This document shows positions 20,420 to 30,580 of a stretch of 64,000 nucleotides of DNA, in pieces. Origin of the DNA: Plectosphaerella cucumerina (Eukaryota > Ascomycota > Sordariomycetes > Glomerellales > Plectosphaerellaceae); NCBI GenBank assembly GCA_020746995.1, contig JAGPXD010000006.1:2170001-2234000 (forward strand). Direction: 5' to 3'. Positions within the stretch are counted from its first letter, which is position 1; the number at the start of each line of letters is the position of its first letter. A model generated the notes under the pieces. That model had not been told where the DNA came from. It ran no database searches and was given only the letters and a program-made list of their open reading frames with translations. Made by a program: the position numbers and the translations under genes.

Positions 20420-21594
20420 ATGTCCAGAACGCGGGCCATTTTCAAGAACATGGTCATCGCCACAGCAGGACCCATGCCAGACCAGTTTACCGATGAGAAG
20501 CTGAAGCTGTGGACAGAACAGCGCAAAGGCTCATTCAGCAGAGAGTGGAATGACACCGTGACGCATCTCCTCTGCACAACCGAGCAGTTCAAGGGCAGAC
20601 GGAAGAACATCCGAAGTGCGCCACTCCGTCTCTCGCATCAATGTTCAACTATACTCACGTAAACTCATAGTCAAGGGTGCTCTGGCACGCAAGAGGGATG
20701 TCCACGTCGTCCACATTGACTGGTATGACTTCTCCTGCGCTCGAAAGAAGAAACTCTCGGAGAGAGAGTTTGGTTTCGACAAGATCCTCAAGAAAGAGCG
20801 CGACAAGATCCGCAAAGAGAAGGCTACGGAACAAGCGGCGAAGAACCTCGCCCTGGGCGAGCACTTCATCAACCCGAGTGGGTTTACACCCAGTGTCACA
20901 GAGATATGGCTATGGCTGACTTCATGGACGAACAGGCTGCTACCGCATCTTCATCGATAAGTTCCAGTTCGAGTACAACATTAAGCTGTTCCGTACTACC
21001 AGCGACGAGTTCGGAACGTACCACGAGAGGTACACCCTCATGGTGAGCTATGCCCCTGCGCTTCGTCTGGTTTCTCATACTAATGGATACCTCCCAGCTG
21101 TATCAGTCATACGCAGTGCCTCGACTCTACTGGTTCGCAGTCAAATTTGCAAAGAAGCAAGACAGCGGCAGCTGGAGGCCGTCAGGCGTCGCCCGGCCCA
21201 GCGAGTGCTCTGGACCGTTCAAGCCCGAGTTCACCAAGTTCAAAGAGCTCTTTCGACGTCTGACGGGAATCGAGTGGCCAGACCGCATCGTCAGAGCTGG
21301 CACCACTGACCTGGCTCGCTTCCAGTACTCTCCACCCGTAAGTTCGTACTGCTCCATACCTTGTCGGGGCTTGCTAACATCAGCTTGCGATGACAGACCC
21401 GTGGAAAGCCTGTTGGGGACAACCTGCCTTCGGGCCTCAGTGTTGAAGAGTGCTTCGCGCTCAACCGAGAGCTGCGAGAGGACTTTTGCAGCCTGTTTGG
21501 CGATGAGGCAGAAGTCTCTGAGGAGGATAAGATAATCGTGGAAGTCGTGCAGGGGGTGCTCGCCCGGCTGATGAGGGACGTGGACTTGGGATAG
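20420..21594 (+). CDS. BRCT domain protein with WGR-like C-terminal region
   Basis: Five exons (20420-20615, 20671-20877, 20936-21042, 21098-21337, 21397-21594) give 315 residues; all four introns are 55-59 nt and every junction keeps frame. Residues about 1-95 are a BRCT domain, starting at FKNMVIATAG and closing with the diagnostic tryptophan in HIDWYDF. Next comes a lysine- and glutamate-rich helix. Residues about 140-250 resemble the WGR fold that follows BRCT in some poly(ADP-ribose) polymerases: a YRIFIDKFQFEYNIKLF strand pair, then a KFKELF..TG..W..R ending. No PARP catalytic domain follows. A nuclear role in DNA damage or chromatin is a reasonable inference. BRCT is a confident call; WGR is tentative. 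Confidence 0.8.
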
Positions 21595-21786
21595 AGATGA
21601 CTCCAGGAGGGACAGCAGATCGAGTCAGTTGCTTGCGTGAAGCGTCGAAGCCATTGCTTTGCCTAGCTCCAAGCTAAGAATCAACAATTTCATCATGAAA
21701 AAGCATGAGTACGCCAGCCCGAAACCCCCCTCGCTGATGCAACCTGGGACCGAATACCAAACGCCGCCACTTCAACAAGTCCCTGC

Positions 21787-22965
21787 TCAGAACCTTAGCT
21801 TGGGCAAGACAAAGACGAGAAGCACCAGTGCAACCATCAGCCCATACACCCAGGCATAAAGGATCATCCGTCCCCACCAGCCCTTTCCCTCAGTCATGCG
21901 CTTGAGCGCCCCCATCCTACGGCTGGCGGCGTCCATCCCCCGCTCGGTGCGGTTCATGCCCTCGCCGGCGCGGTCGAGCAGCAGCTTATCATCCTCGAGG
22001 GTGCTGGAGAAGCGCTGGGACGACGTCTTGAGCGCGGTGGCCATCTTCAGGATCGAGTCGGATAGGGCATCCTGCTCTGCGCGCTGGTGGTCGAGGATCG
22101 CCTCGGCTGTCGCTGTGGAGGACTGCGTCGTGGCAGCGGTCTTGTTCGACGCCATGGTCGTAGTGGTGTTGGAGCGGCGGGAGGCGAAGAGAGCGGCGCG
22201 GGCTGTGGACACCGCGGTGTCTTGGTCGTCTCGGGCGGGGCCTCCTCGTTGCCTCAACGTGGAGCCTGGACTTGATGCATCGAAGGGTTCTGCGGGCCTG
22301 CTTCCCGGATCAGAAGGTGCGGGAGCTGCTGTTGGCGCAGAGGGAAGCGGCTCTGCTGGCGGAGTGGTATTTTGCGGCGCCACGGCTGGTGTTTCCGGCT
22401 CGTCTGCGTCGCCAGTGTCTTCTGTGTACACGTCCGTCGATCTGGAAGAGACCATGCTCTCGCTTGGTGTCGGAATGATCTCGCTGAGTATGTCTTCGCC
22501 CTCGGAGCTATCGTCCTCGTCCTCATGAAGCTGACCATCTGGTTAGCACTGCGACAGCGACGTGGCCAGAGGTGGCAGCATACCTGACTCAAGTCGTTCA
22601 TGTGGTCCACCAGCCGCTCCGTGAGCTCCCTCTTCTTATTAAGGTCGGTCTGTAGGTCCATCCGTCTGGACTGTAGCTTGATGCCCATGGCCTCTTGCTC
22701 CAGTCTTGTGAGGAGCTTCCGCGCGTACTCCAGGTTCTATACCACTTGTCAGGAACAGTGACGGGCGTGATTCTGTTGTGAGAAGAATGCGAACCTTGTT
22801 TATCCTCGCCCTTTCAACTTCGCTCGTACGAAGCCGCCGCTCCCGATCATGGTCGGCACGTAGGATCGACTGCTCTAGCCGAGCAAGTAGTTGTGTCAAT
22901 TCGGCAGAGGCTCGGTCGGAGGGGTTGGACGGCACGGTGCCGAGGGCTTGCGACAGCCGGGCCAT
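21787..22965 (-). CDS. USE1: ER SNARE Use1
   Basis: Three exons (22965-22795, 22736-22584, 22530-21787) give 355 residues. The N-terminal half is coiled coil (LTQLLARLEQSILRADHDRE, then NLEYARKLLTRLEQEAM). Next is an acidic, serine/proline-rich linker. Then comes a SNARE-like heptad region (residues about 245-310, with ILDHQRAEQDALSDSILKMA) and a single C-terminal transmembrane helix ending PKLRF. This is the layout of Use1/Slt1, the tail-anchored Qc-SNARE that works with Sec20, Ufe1 and Sec22 in Golgi-to-ER retrograde fusion. No signal peptide is present, as expected for a tail-anchored protein. It converges on the BRCT gene with about 190 bp between the stops. Confidence 0.85.
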
Positions 22966-23312
22966 GTCGGCGAAGATGGCGTTGATCGGCTGTGTCTTTT
23001 GCTTTTGGTGTTGGCTGGGGTCGTGGTCGAGGGGTCACAAGATGTCTGTTCCAAGAACGTCCCAAGCTGCTGTCCTCATGCCGTCGCCTAGAACAATGCT
23101 GTCATCGGGTGTCGTTGAAAGGTCAAGCCACGTGGCTGGAGCTGTGGGCGCTCAGACCGAGTGGCGCATGACGAGCCGCTCGAATGTCACAGATGGGCTG
23201 TTGTCCCTCACCTTCAAGCACTCTCGCACCTTCCGCACCTGCCGCCATCGAGTCCTCGTCACCCACCACGTCCCTTTATAAACCCCCGACTTCCCATCCT
23301 TCCCATCGGATG
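22966..23312. other. intergenic, USE1 upstream region
   Basis: This 347-bp stretch is upstream of USE1 and of the Pol III-type unit. No gene is supported. Confidence 0.45.
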
Positions 23313-23319
23313 TCGCCGG

Positions 23320-23331
23320 TGGCCTAGTCGG
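23320..23331 (+). promoter_or_regulatory. A box of candidate Pol III unit
   Basis: The sequence TGGCCTAGTCGG matches TRGCNNAGYNGG at all positions. Confidence 0.6.
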
Positions 23332-23400
23332 TTACTTTGATTAACGCTTAGGCTACAAACTGAACCGCATCTAGGCCACTGGCGTAGAGGCCACCGCGCG

Positions 23401-23411
23401 GGTTCGATTCC
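23401..23411 (+). promoter_or_regulatory. B box of candidate Pol III unit
   Basis: The sequence GGTTCGATTCC matches GGTTCGANTCC exactly and sits in a perfect T-arm-like stem of five pairs (23398-23402 with 23410-23414). Confidence 0.65.
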
Positions 23412-23503
23412 CGCTGTAAGTAAAACCGCCTCACGAAATTAGGGGGGCGGTTTTCTACCCCTTCGGATTCCTGTATAACAGGATGCCCGGAGGGGGTCTT
23501 TTT

Positions 23504-26500
23504 GGCTTTTCTTCCCGCAGCATTTGCATTTCGCCGCATCGGAAATTACTAGGTCGAGATAATCCCGCCTTGACAGCTAGAACACAGGCACTTTAGCACA
23601 CACTCGGAGCAAGCTCCGTCAAGGCCTAAGCATCGTATTTGCGGGCTTACATGCCAACTTCAAAGTGGCTAGGTCAGAGCTATTCGTGGCTGGTGGAGGG
23701 GCTGAAGAATGCTGGGCCTGTTGGTGATACGAGGATGCGGTTCACTGCCTCCTTCAGGCACGATTGACGTTGGCCAGAGATGGCAGTAAGCTCTGGCTAG
23801 CATCGGCAACGGGCAAACCGGGGAAAGCCACGAAGAAGACTGCGAAGGGGGTCTGGAAATTACCCAGACTTGTTCTGGGCGGTGGCCGCAAGCTCAAGGG
23901 CTGCATTGGACGCGATGCTGTATAACACGAGGCGCGCCAGCGAGACGGGATGACATATGACGCCCGCCGAAAGCCGCCTACTAGTACTGCCCAGCACGGC
24001 TTAGGCCCAATTTGGGTTGCAGTCGTCTTGGGTTGCGAGGACCAGTCCGCAAGCTGACCGATAAGTTCAGGCCAGTGCCTACGGAGATGACCCCGGCGGA
24101 ACCTAGACCAGTGTTGTTAACTGCTGGGCGACGTGCGAGGCATGTTGGCCCCCTTGTCTCTGCCGTCGTCTGACCGCCTGGGCCTCTGAGCCACAGTCCA
24201 ACGCGAAGCTCTCTCTATCGGGGTATCGGTCCCGGGCCACGACTGCTCATGCGTGTTCTCTCGTACCAGCCTATTAGGTACGTGAGGCTTGTCTCCTGCA
24301 GTCGAGGTTGGCCGGGCCTGGAAGGGGGGCATCAGATGCACTGGGAATCTAAAAATGGAAGCACTGGCGCAGGTGCAAGTCTGGAATATCGGTGCCTTGG
24401 TCGGCCGGGTCGGTCGGTGGCAGCCTGGCGCATGCAAGCGAGGGAGAGGCTCCAGGCCATTGGCAGAGGGCAACGCAGGCTGCGTTTGGTAGAGGCTGTC
24501 ATGGAAACCATGACTTGGCGACGCAGGTGGAAGACGCGGGCGGGGGAGGGGGAAGAGGGAGTTGAGCCGGATTCAGGCTTTGGCCCAGCTTGAAATTGAG
24601 GTGTCAGTCTGCGAAGCGGGTCTACGTCATCGGGCATTCGTCAGATGGGGTCCAACGTCGCTGTCCGGTGACCCAGCTGTCGCACAGGGAACACCGGTCG
24701 GGGCAGGGCAGAGATGTGAGGATTTCAGTGTGGTTTTATCGACTTTTGGGGGTTTGTCGGAGGGTGTCCCCTGTTTCGACGTTATGCATCGATGGTGGAC
24801 AACCCGGTTCGGCCAGATCCAGCAGCCAGAAAAGCAAGTCTCTGGACGGATTAAACGGCCATTTGGTAAGATGGGATGAATCGGGCGTCAATTGTTGATT
24901 CTCGCCCAGCCATGATGCCGGCCTTGGGCGGTATGTAACGCTGCCATCGGTGGGGGTGGGCGGGGAGGACCCTGCTGGCAGGATTTCGAGTGGTTGCTGG
25001 TCCGCCTATGGCATGTTATGCAGGCTGTTATCTCAGTGAGGTCGTCGTGACGAAGGAACGGCCGGGGGGCGGATGAGGGCGATGGGATGCGGAGGAACGG
25101 GCAGAGTTCCCAGGACCTCGTTTGGCCTAGATCTGCTGTTGTTCTCGCTTCCAATTCCATCTCCGTTATCGACTGATGGCAATGACGACAACCAAGAGGT
25201 ATGCGGTAATAAAGCAGCGGTAGTTGGAGAAGATGCCGAAACAGAAATCGCCAACACTGAACGAAACAACACTGAAGCCCGGGGTCGTAGGCGGCAAGAC
25301 CCACACTCATCTGCCCTGCCCTGAAACGGCAGTCGCAGTGGGGAGGCCCTGACGGTGCTCGGCGTCTGCCCCTGCCTCGGGCAGAGCCTGGCCCGGGCGA
25401 CGGCAAGTCTGAAGACGGGGCAGGTGCGGGATGTGCAGGAGGTGTGCCACGGCAACCACGCCCAATGCCGTCAGGAAACGGTAGGAACTTACAGGGCAGG
25501 AGCACTGCGGGCACTTCCACGACTCTCCGTCGCAAAGTCCCCGGCGACGACAGGAGGACCGTCTCATTTCGAGCCATCATCGGCCGACCGGCGTGAACAC
25601 CTCCCCCAATTTTTATGCAGCCTTTTTTACCTTTCATCCCATCCATTCCCATTCCACCTGCCCGCTTCAACGTCGCCCTCCCGACTCCAAGGACATCCCG
25701 CAAATAATCTCCTGCCATCACCAGGGAGAAGGAAGAAAACACACAACACTCCCAGGTCCACTCAACAGACGTCGATCCGATCCCCTCGTGTGTGTGCGCA
25801 CCGACAAACGCCGCGACCTCACTTCTCCCCCGAGCACTCATCCCTGGCAGAGGCCCACGCTGACGGCCAGCCCAGCCCGGCCCAGCCTGTCGCTCCCTCG
25901 CCCTTTTGCGGCCTTCGCCCTACCCACCACTGGCACCCGCCCGCGACAGGGCCCGGGTCTCGATGCAGGCTCCCCCGCGAAGGATGAAGTAATCGAAATT
26001 AGAGCTGCGCCGCCCGATACAACGAACAGGACTCGTCCTCAAACAGCTTCGTCCCCCCTGCTTCGTCGCGCCCTCCTGCCCCTGTCGCAGACTGGCAAAC
26101 TCTGTCGCCGTTCCTCTCGTCACCAGGGGACCGGACCCTCCTCGAAAAAGCTACCAAGTACCAAGGCAGTCCGACCGACACTCGAGTCCGGCCTCCTTGA
26201 AGCACCTGCCTACTCAAGGTACCTACGTCAAGTGCCTACCTATCTGACTGTACAAGTTGAAGTACAGCAAGTCGGTAGAGGCACGGACAGCTCATCAGCC
26301 CGCCACTCGTGCCTCCTGGGCCCTGCTGGTCCCCCTACCCTACCTACCGGCCACCTGCGACCGGCGCTCATTCGTGGCGCCTGCTGATCGCGCTGCCCCT
26401 CCCTGCTCTCCACAGCGACCTTTCTAGCGCCTGGTCGTGCCCACCTCATCCCCCCCGTCGCCGTCTCTCCAGCCGCATCCGTTCTCATACACTCCATCGG

Positions 26501-26908
26501 CCGTGTGCCCTGCTTCTCTTTGTCGCTTACCCACCGCTACCGCGACAAACTCGGCCGGACGACGACGACGACGACGACAAGCTCCAACCCTCGACAATAA
26601 CAACACCCGTACCGCCTGTTCACTCATTTGGCGAAGACATCGTACTCGGAAGCTCCCGAGCCTCTGCCACTTTCACCAGCCGCGTCGCACTCGGGGCCGC
26701 GCAGCGCATGCCAGGAGTCAGAGTAGTACCCGACCGACCTCCGTCATCGACGACACCGCGACCTCGCATGCGACGCTCGACACTTCCACCCTCTTTGTCG
26801 CCAACAACCAACAGTCTCCCTCCTTGACACCGGCATTCGAGAAGTCATCCAGAATCGACTTGGCTCTGCTGAGAACCCATCCTCTCCAACCCCGGCGACG
26901 ACGACACA
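23504..26908. other. long gene-poor stretch, probably including the RhoGAP leader
   Basis: Over 3.4 kb I find no gene I can support. The first kilobase is neither clearly coding nor repetitive. From about 25.58 kb onward the plus strand becomes strongly C/T-rich with few G, typical of the long 5' leaders of fungal signalling genes, and leads straight into the RhoGAP ATG. The long open frames here (up to 317 codons on the minus strand) lack domains and look like composition artefacts. Confidence 0.5.
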
Positions 26909-29849
26909 ATGTCTGCCGCCCCGGACCCCAAAGACGGGGCGCTGCACCACGCTACCTCGCCTCCGAATAAGCGCGACCTCAAGTCCTGGTGGAAGGGATT
27001 CAAGCTTCCCTCAAAACATCAAGAACCACAGGGTACAGACTCCTTTGCTTGCGCATCGTCTTTTGAGCCGTCGGCCGTCTTCAGTGAAGATGTTCAGTCC
27101 CAGTTTGACGCCTCCCTCCATCCCCTCGACTACATCTTGCAGCAGCAGGACGCCTACGTCCACCGCCGCCACATCGTCGTCTCAAGTGAAGCGACAGCCA
27201 CCTTGCGCCTCGTGTCCCCTGCACGCGGCGACGGACGTTCATTCATGACAAGTCGCATGCATGCCTCTTGCGTCCCTTCTGCGTCTCCCACGAAGACTTC
27301 CCAGACTAAACAAACTGTGTTGCCAGAAACCCGACCGCAGGGCATTTTCGGGGTGCCTCTCCGACAAAGCATTACCTACGCGAACGTTGCCATTTCCCTA
27401 ATCGACGAGAACGGAAAGAGCTACATCTACGGCTATGTGCCCATCGTCGTCGCCAAGTGCGGCGTCTTCTTGAAGGAGAAGGGTGAGAGCGGCTATCCAA
27501 TACGAGTCTGCGAGGCTTTGCGCTAATCGCTCTTCATGACACACAGCTACCGGCGTTGAGGGTATCTTCCGCCTGAGCGGCTCCGAAAAGCGCATCAAGG
27601 AGCTCAAGCTAGCTTTTGACTCACCCGACAGATACGGCAAGGGCCTCGTTTGGGACGGCTATACCGTGCACGATGCCGCCAACGTTCTCAGGAGATACCT
27701 CAACGATCTGCCAGAGCCAGTGGTACCGCTAGACCTCTACGAACAGTTCAGGCAGCCCCTCAAGGGAGCCACCAAGCAGGCCGTCGGCGACGCCGAGGGT
27801 CCTCAGCTCAAGGAGGGCTTCGACGAGAAGCGGGCGATCGCACAGTACCAGCACTTGATCACAGAGCTCCCGCCACTGAACCGACAGCTCCTTCTCTACA
27901 TCCTAGACCTGCTCGCCGTCTTCGCCGCCAAGTCCGATGAGAACAGGATGACGTCTCAGAACCTGGCAGCCATCTTCCAGCCCGGCATGCTGTCGCATCC
28001 TGATCACGCTATGGCGCCCGAGGAGTACCGGCTCAACCAATGCGTCATTATTTTCCTGATTGAGAATCAGGACCACTTCCTCATTGGCATGCAGGGCACA
28101 GGCGGTGCCGATGAGCAGACCAAGAAGGAGATCGAGAACGGTACGCCACCCATCAGCGGCCCGACTACCCCGAACCCCGTGAGAAAGTCGACGCTGGCGA
28201 GATCTGCCTCCAACGCAAGCGCCGGCGCCGAGAGCGTCCGGAGAGAAGGCAAGCTGAGAAGGAATCGGTCGACCTCGTCCAGACACTCGCGCCACGACGG
28301 AAGCACGACGCCCAACAGCCCCGGCCTAATCGCGACCCCAAGCAGCGGACTCGGCAGAAGCAACACCGTACCGTCGAAGAAGTCGCCTCATCTCGCGGCG
28401 GGACGCTTCCACCGAGACATCTCACCCCTCTCCTCGCCCAAGGGCGCCGCCCTCCACGAGGTCATCTCCCCGACAACACCGCAAGACCCCAAGGCGAGGT
28501 TCGAGAGATCACCAGCGCCTTCGAGCACCGCTCCGACGGCAGCAGGCGCCTCTAGTCTTGCCCCGGGCTCCATGGCCGGCAGCGGAAGAAGCCAGGAGCG
28601 TTTGCTCGACCTGCCCCATGACCCATCAACGCCCCAGAAGAACCAGAACCTGCAGGGTCTGTTTCAACGGACGCCTTCAGGTGAGGCAGAGAGGCGACAG
28701 CCCAATAAGCTCAAGAAGAGGCGCGGGCCAGGGAGCGTCAACCCAAGCGCGCAAAGCTCTACAACCTCTCTGAACGCCTACTCGGCCGCCCCGTCACCTG
28801 CATACGAAGCAGCGAACCCCATGGAGTCCGCTATGCCGATTCCTGAGAACAGCGAGCCCAAGTGGCCCGCAGGATTTGAGGTGCACTCTGAGACGACGCC
28901 TCGCGCTTCTCAGGTTCCCTCCAGCGACACTCTTCACCCAGACAATGCTCTCAAGCGTCAAAAGTCACCGCCAACGTCATTGCATTCATCCTTCAACGAG
29001 GGGTCTGATATGGATCAGCTCGACGAGATCGCCAACACCACAACCACCGAGACGGCGGAGAAGGAGAAGAAGAAGCGATGGAGGCTTTCGAGGACGAGGA
29101 AAGACGACGCGGGCAGTTCGCCTCCCGGAATCACCTCACCGCGGATGACTCTTGGAGTGAACGATAACGCCGACGTCAGTGCGACATCCATCGGCAGCTC
29201 CGTGAACAGACCGCGGAAGAGCTTCACGGGCGAGAGCTCCGACCAAGGGTATTCGGCATACGACGGGGCGGGTGGCCAGGACAGGGACAGCGGCCGAGAC
29301 GAGTCTAAGGGACCGATCGGCTGGATCCGCAGCAAGTACCGAGAGGCCAAGGAAAATGCGGAGCAACGGCGCAACAAGTCTCCACCGGCGGACAGTCGCC
29401 AGGCAACGGGTCTGTCGGCCGCCATCCTCCCAACCAGGGGAAAGAGCATCGACCTCAAGCGGGACGAGGCGAAGACTTTGGCGCCTCAGCAACCCCCGAT
29501 ATCTCAGCAGGCCTCGGCGCCGACGAGCGCTGCGCCCAAGCCCGCCCCAACATCGGCCCCAACATCGGCGCCAGCTCCCGCCCCGGTGACGGCACCGACA
29601 GCAGCACCAGCGGCAGCACCGGCAGCGGCCCAGTCATCGGTACAGTCATCGGTACAGCCTTCGGCACAGCCTTCGGTACAGCCGTCTGAACAGCCGCAAG
29701 CACAGTCATCGGTGCAGCAGTCAGCGCAGCAGCCGGTACAGCCTCCGGCCCAGTCGTCTGTACAGCCGTCGGCGCAGCAGCCTGTCGCTGTAGCCCCGGA
29801 GGCAAACCAGGAGCAACAACCGGTCGCAGTGCCTCCCACTTCTCAATAA
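26909..29849 (+). CDS. Rho GTPase-activating protein, Sac7/Bag7 type
   Basis: Three exons (26909-27032, 27327-27482, 27547-29849) give 860 residues. The RhoGAP domain spans about residues 45-260. It starts GIFGVPLRQSI, has the catalytic arginine finger at R102 in GIFRLSGS, and continues through NVLRRYLNDLPEPVVP and the conserved NRMTSQNLAAIFQPG. This sequence is closest to the Sac7/Bag7 group, which stimulate GTP hydrolysis on Rho1-type GTPases controlling the cell wall and actin. The remaining 600 residues are serine/proline-rich and likely disordered, with a basic patch near 490 and a final 100-residue A/P/S/Q repeat tail. The first intron is 294 nt, a multiple of three and free of stops, so its exclusion rests on homology of the join (PQETRPQGIFG) rather than necessity. 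Confidence 0.9.
29505..29815 (+). repeat. imperfect repeats coding an A/P/S/Q tail
   Basis: Short degenerate units (GCxCCxACx and CAGTCATCGGTACAG-like) make up the 3' end of the RhoGAP gene and encode alternating Ala-Pro and Ser-Val-Gln-Pro runs. They are likely length-polymorphic. Confidence 0.8.
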
Positions 29850-30580
29850 TCAGCCAGCCCGCCAGCGTTTTGTTTCGCGATGTTCAGTGAAAGGGACGGC
29901 GTCTGATGAACAGCCGAGGAGGGGCTTGGGACAGGACAAGGAGGGGATGGGTTTGGGACATCTATGACGAAGGGGTGGGAGGGACGAAAGACAAGACAGG
30001 TGTCGGTGGAAGAACCGACTGCCTCGTCACAATTTTTATATCACTCTGTCTAGTTTTCTTTGTTACTCGCCGTGCCTGGGCAATATCGGGGCCATTGGGG
30101 CGGCGGAACGTTCTTCTTCAGACGATATCACAGGGCAAGCATGGGAGATGGGTTCTTGACTTCTGGGAGCGGGCCGCCCGTCCGGCTTTACCGTGTAAAG
30201 ACTCATAATGTATGGAGTTCGATTCTTGAAAAGGGGTGCAGGGTACTTTAGTCTCGAGATGCCCGCCGGACGATTTGTCAATAGAGTCAATCTTGTTGTA
30301 CAATGCAGGGACCCCTGGATGGGGGGGGCCGATCTTCCCCTGTGATCGGCGGTGCGTCTCCAACTCGGGCTGCAAGTCGGAGAGATGTCAGACCATGTCG
30401 TCGGGTCGGAGTCGGACGATCTGATGGTGTCCTAGGGCCGGGACGATCCCCTTGCCAAGCCTCTGGGCGGGAGGCCGGCTCGTCGCGGAGTTGGTTTAGT
30501 GGCCGACAGAGGGGAAGGAAACAGGTCACTTTGTCAATGTGCGATTTTTTTGGCCTAAATAGATGATGGCACGGTCGTGT
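29850..30580. other. convergent 3' intergenic region RhoGAP/GPI10
   Basis: These 731 bp between two converging genes have no supportable coding frame. They presumably hold both 3' UTRs. Confidence 0.5.

Larger units (their letters stand above)
23313..23503 (+). ncRNA. candidate Pol III-transcribed structured RNA (tRNA-derived SINE or novel ncRNA)
   Basis: TGGCCTAGTCGG at 23320-23331 fits the A-box consensus at every position, and GGTTCGATTCC at 23401-23411 fits the B box exactly. The boxes are 81 nt apart, against about 44 nt in an ordinary tRNA, and no acceptor stem can be formed, so this is not a standard tRNA gene. A 13-nt arm at 23315-23327 pairs with 23371-23383 with one mismatch. An overlapping part can instead pair perfectly (8 bp) with 23388-23395. 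Downstream are a 9-bp perfect hairpin (23422-23430 with 23446-23454) and a compound hairpin (23458-23495). A T5 run at 23499-23503 could terminate Pol III. Pol III promoters of this kind occur in SINEs and in some fungal small RNAs. The family is unknown. Confidence 0.5.

Noticed and set aside
23313..23421. Ordinary intron-containing tRNA
   Set aside because: Despite perfect A and B boxes, the seven bases before the A box do not pair with those after the T arm, and no D or anticodon arm forms.
23800..24120. Possible RNase P or SRP RNA (a GGCTTA motif and GNRA-like loops)
   Set aside because: The other universally conserved elements of either RNA could not be found at plausible spacing.
24888..25841. 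317-codon minus-strand frame in the RhoGAP upstream region
   Set aside because: No domain, patchy composition, and it overlaps the C/T-rich leader; better explained by base composition.
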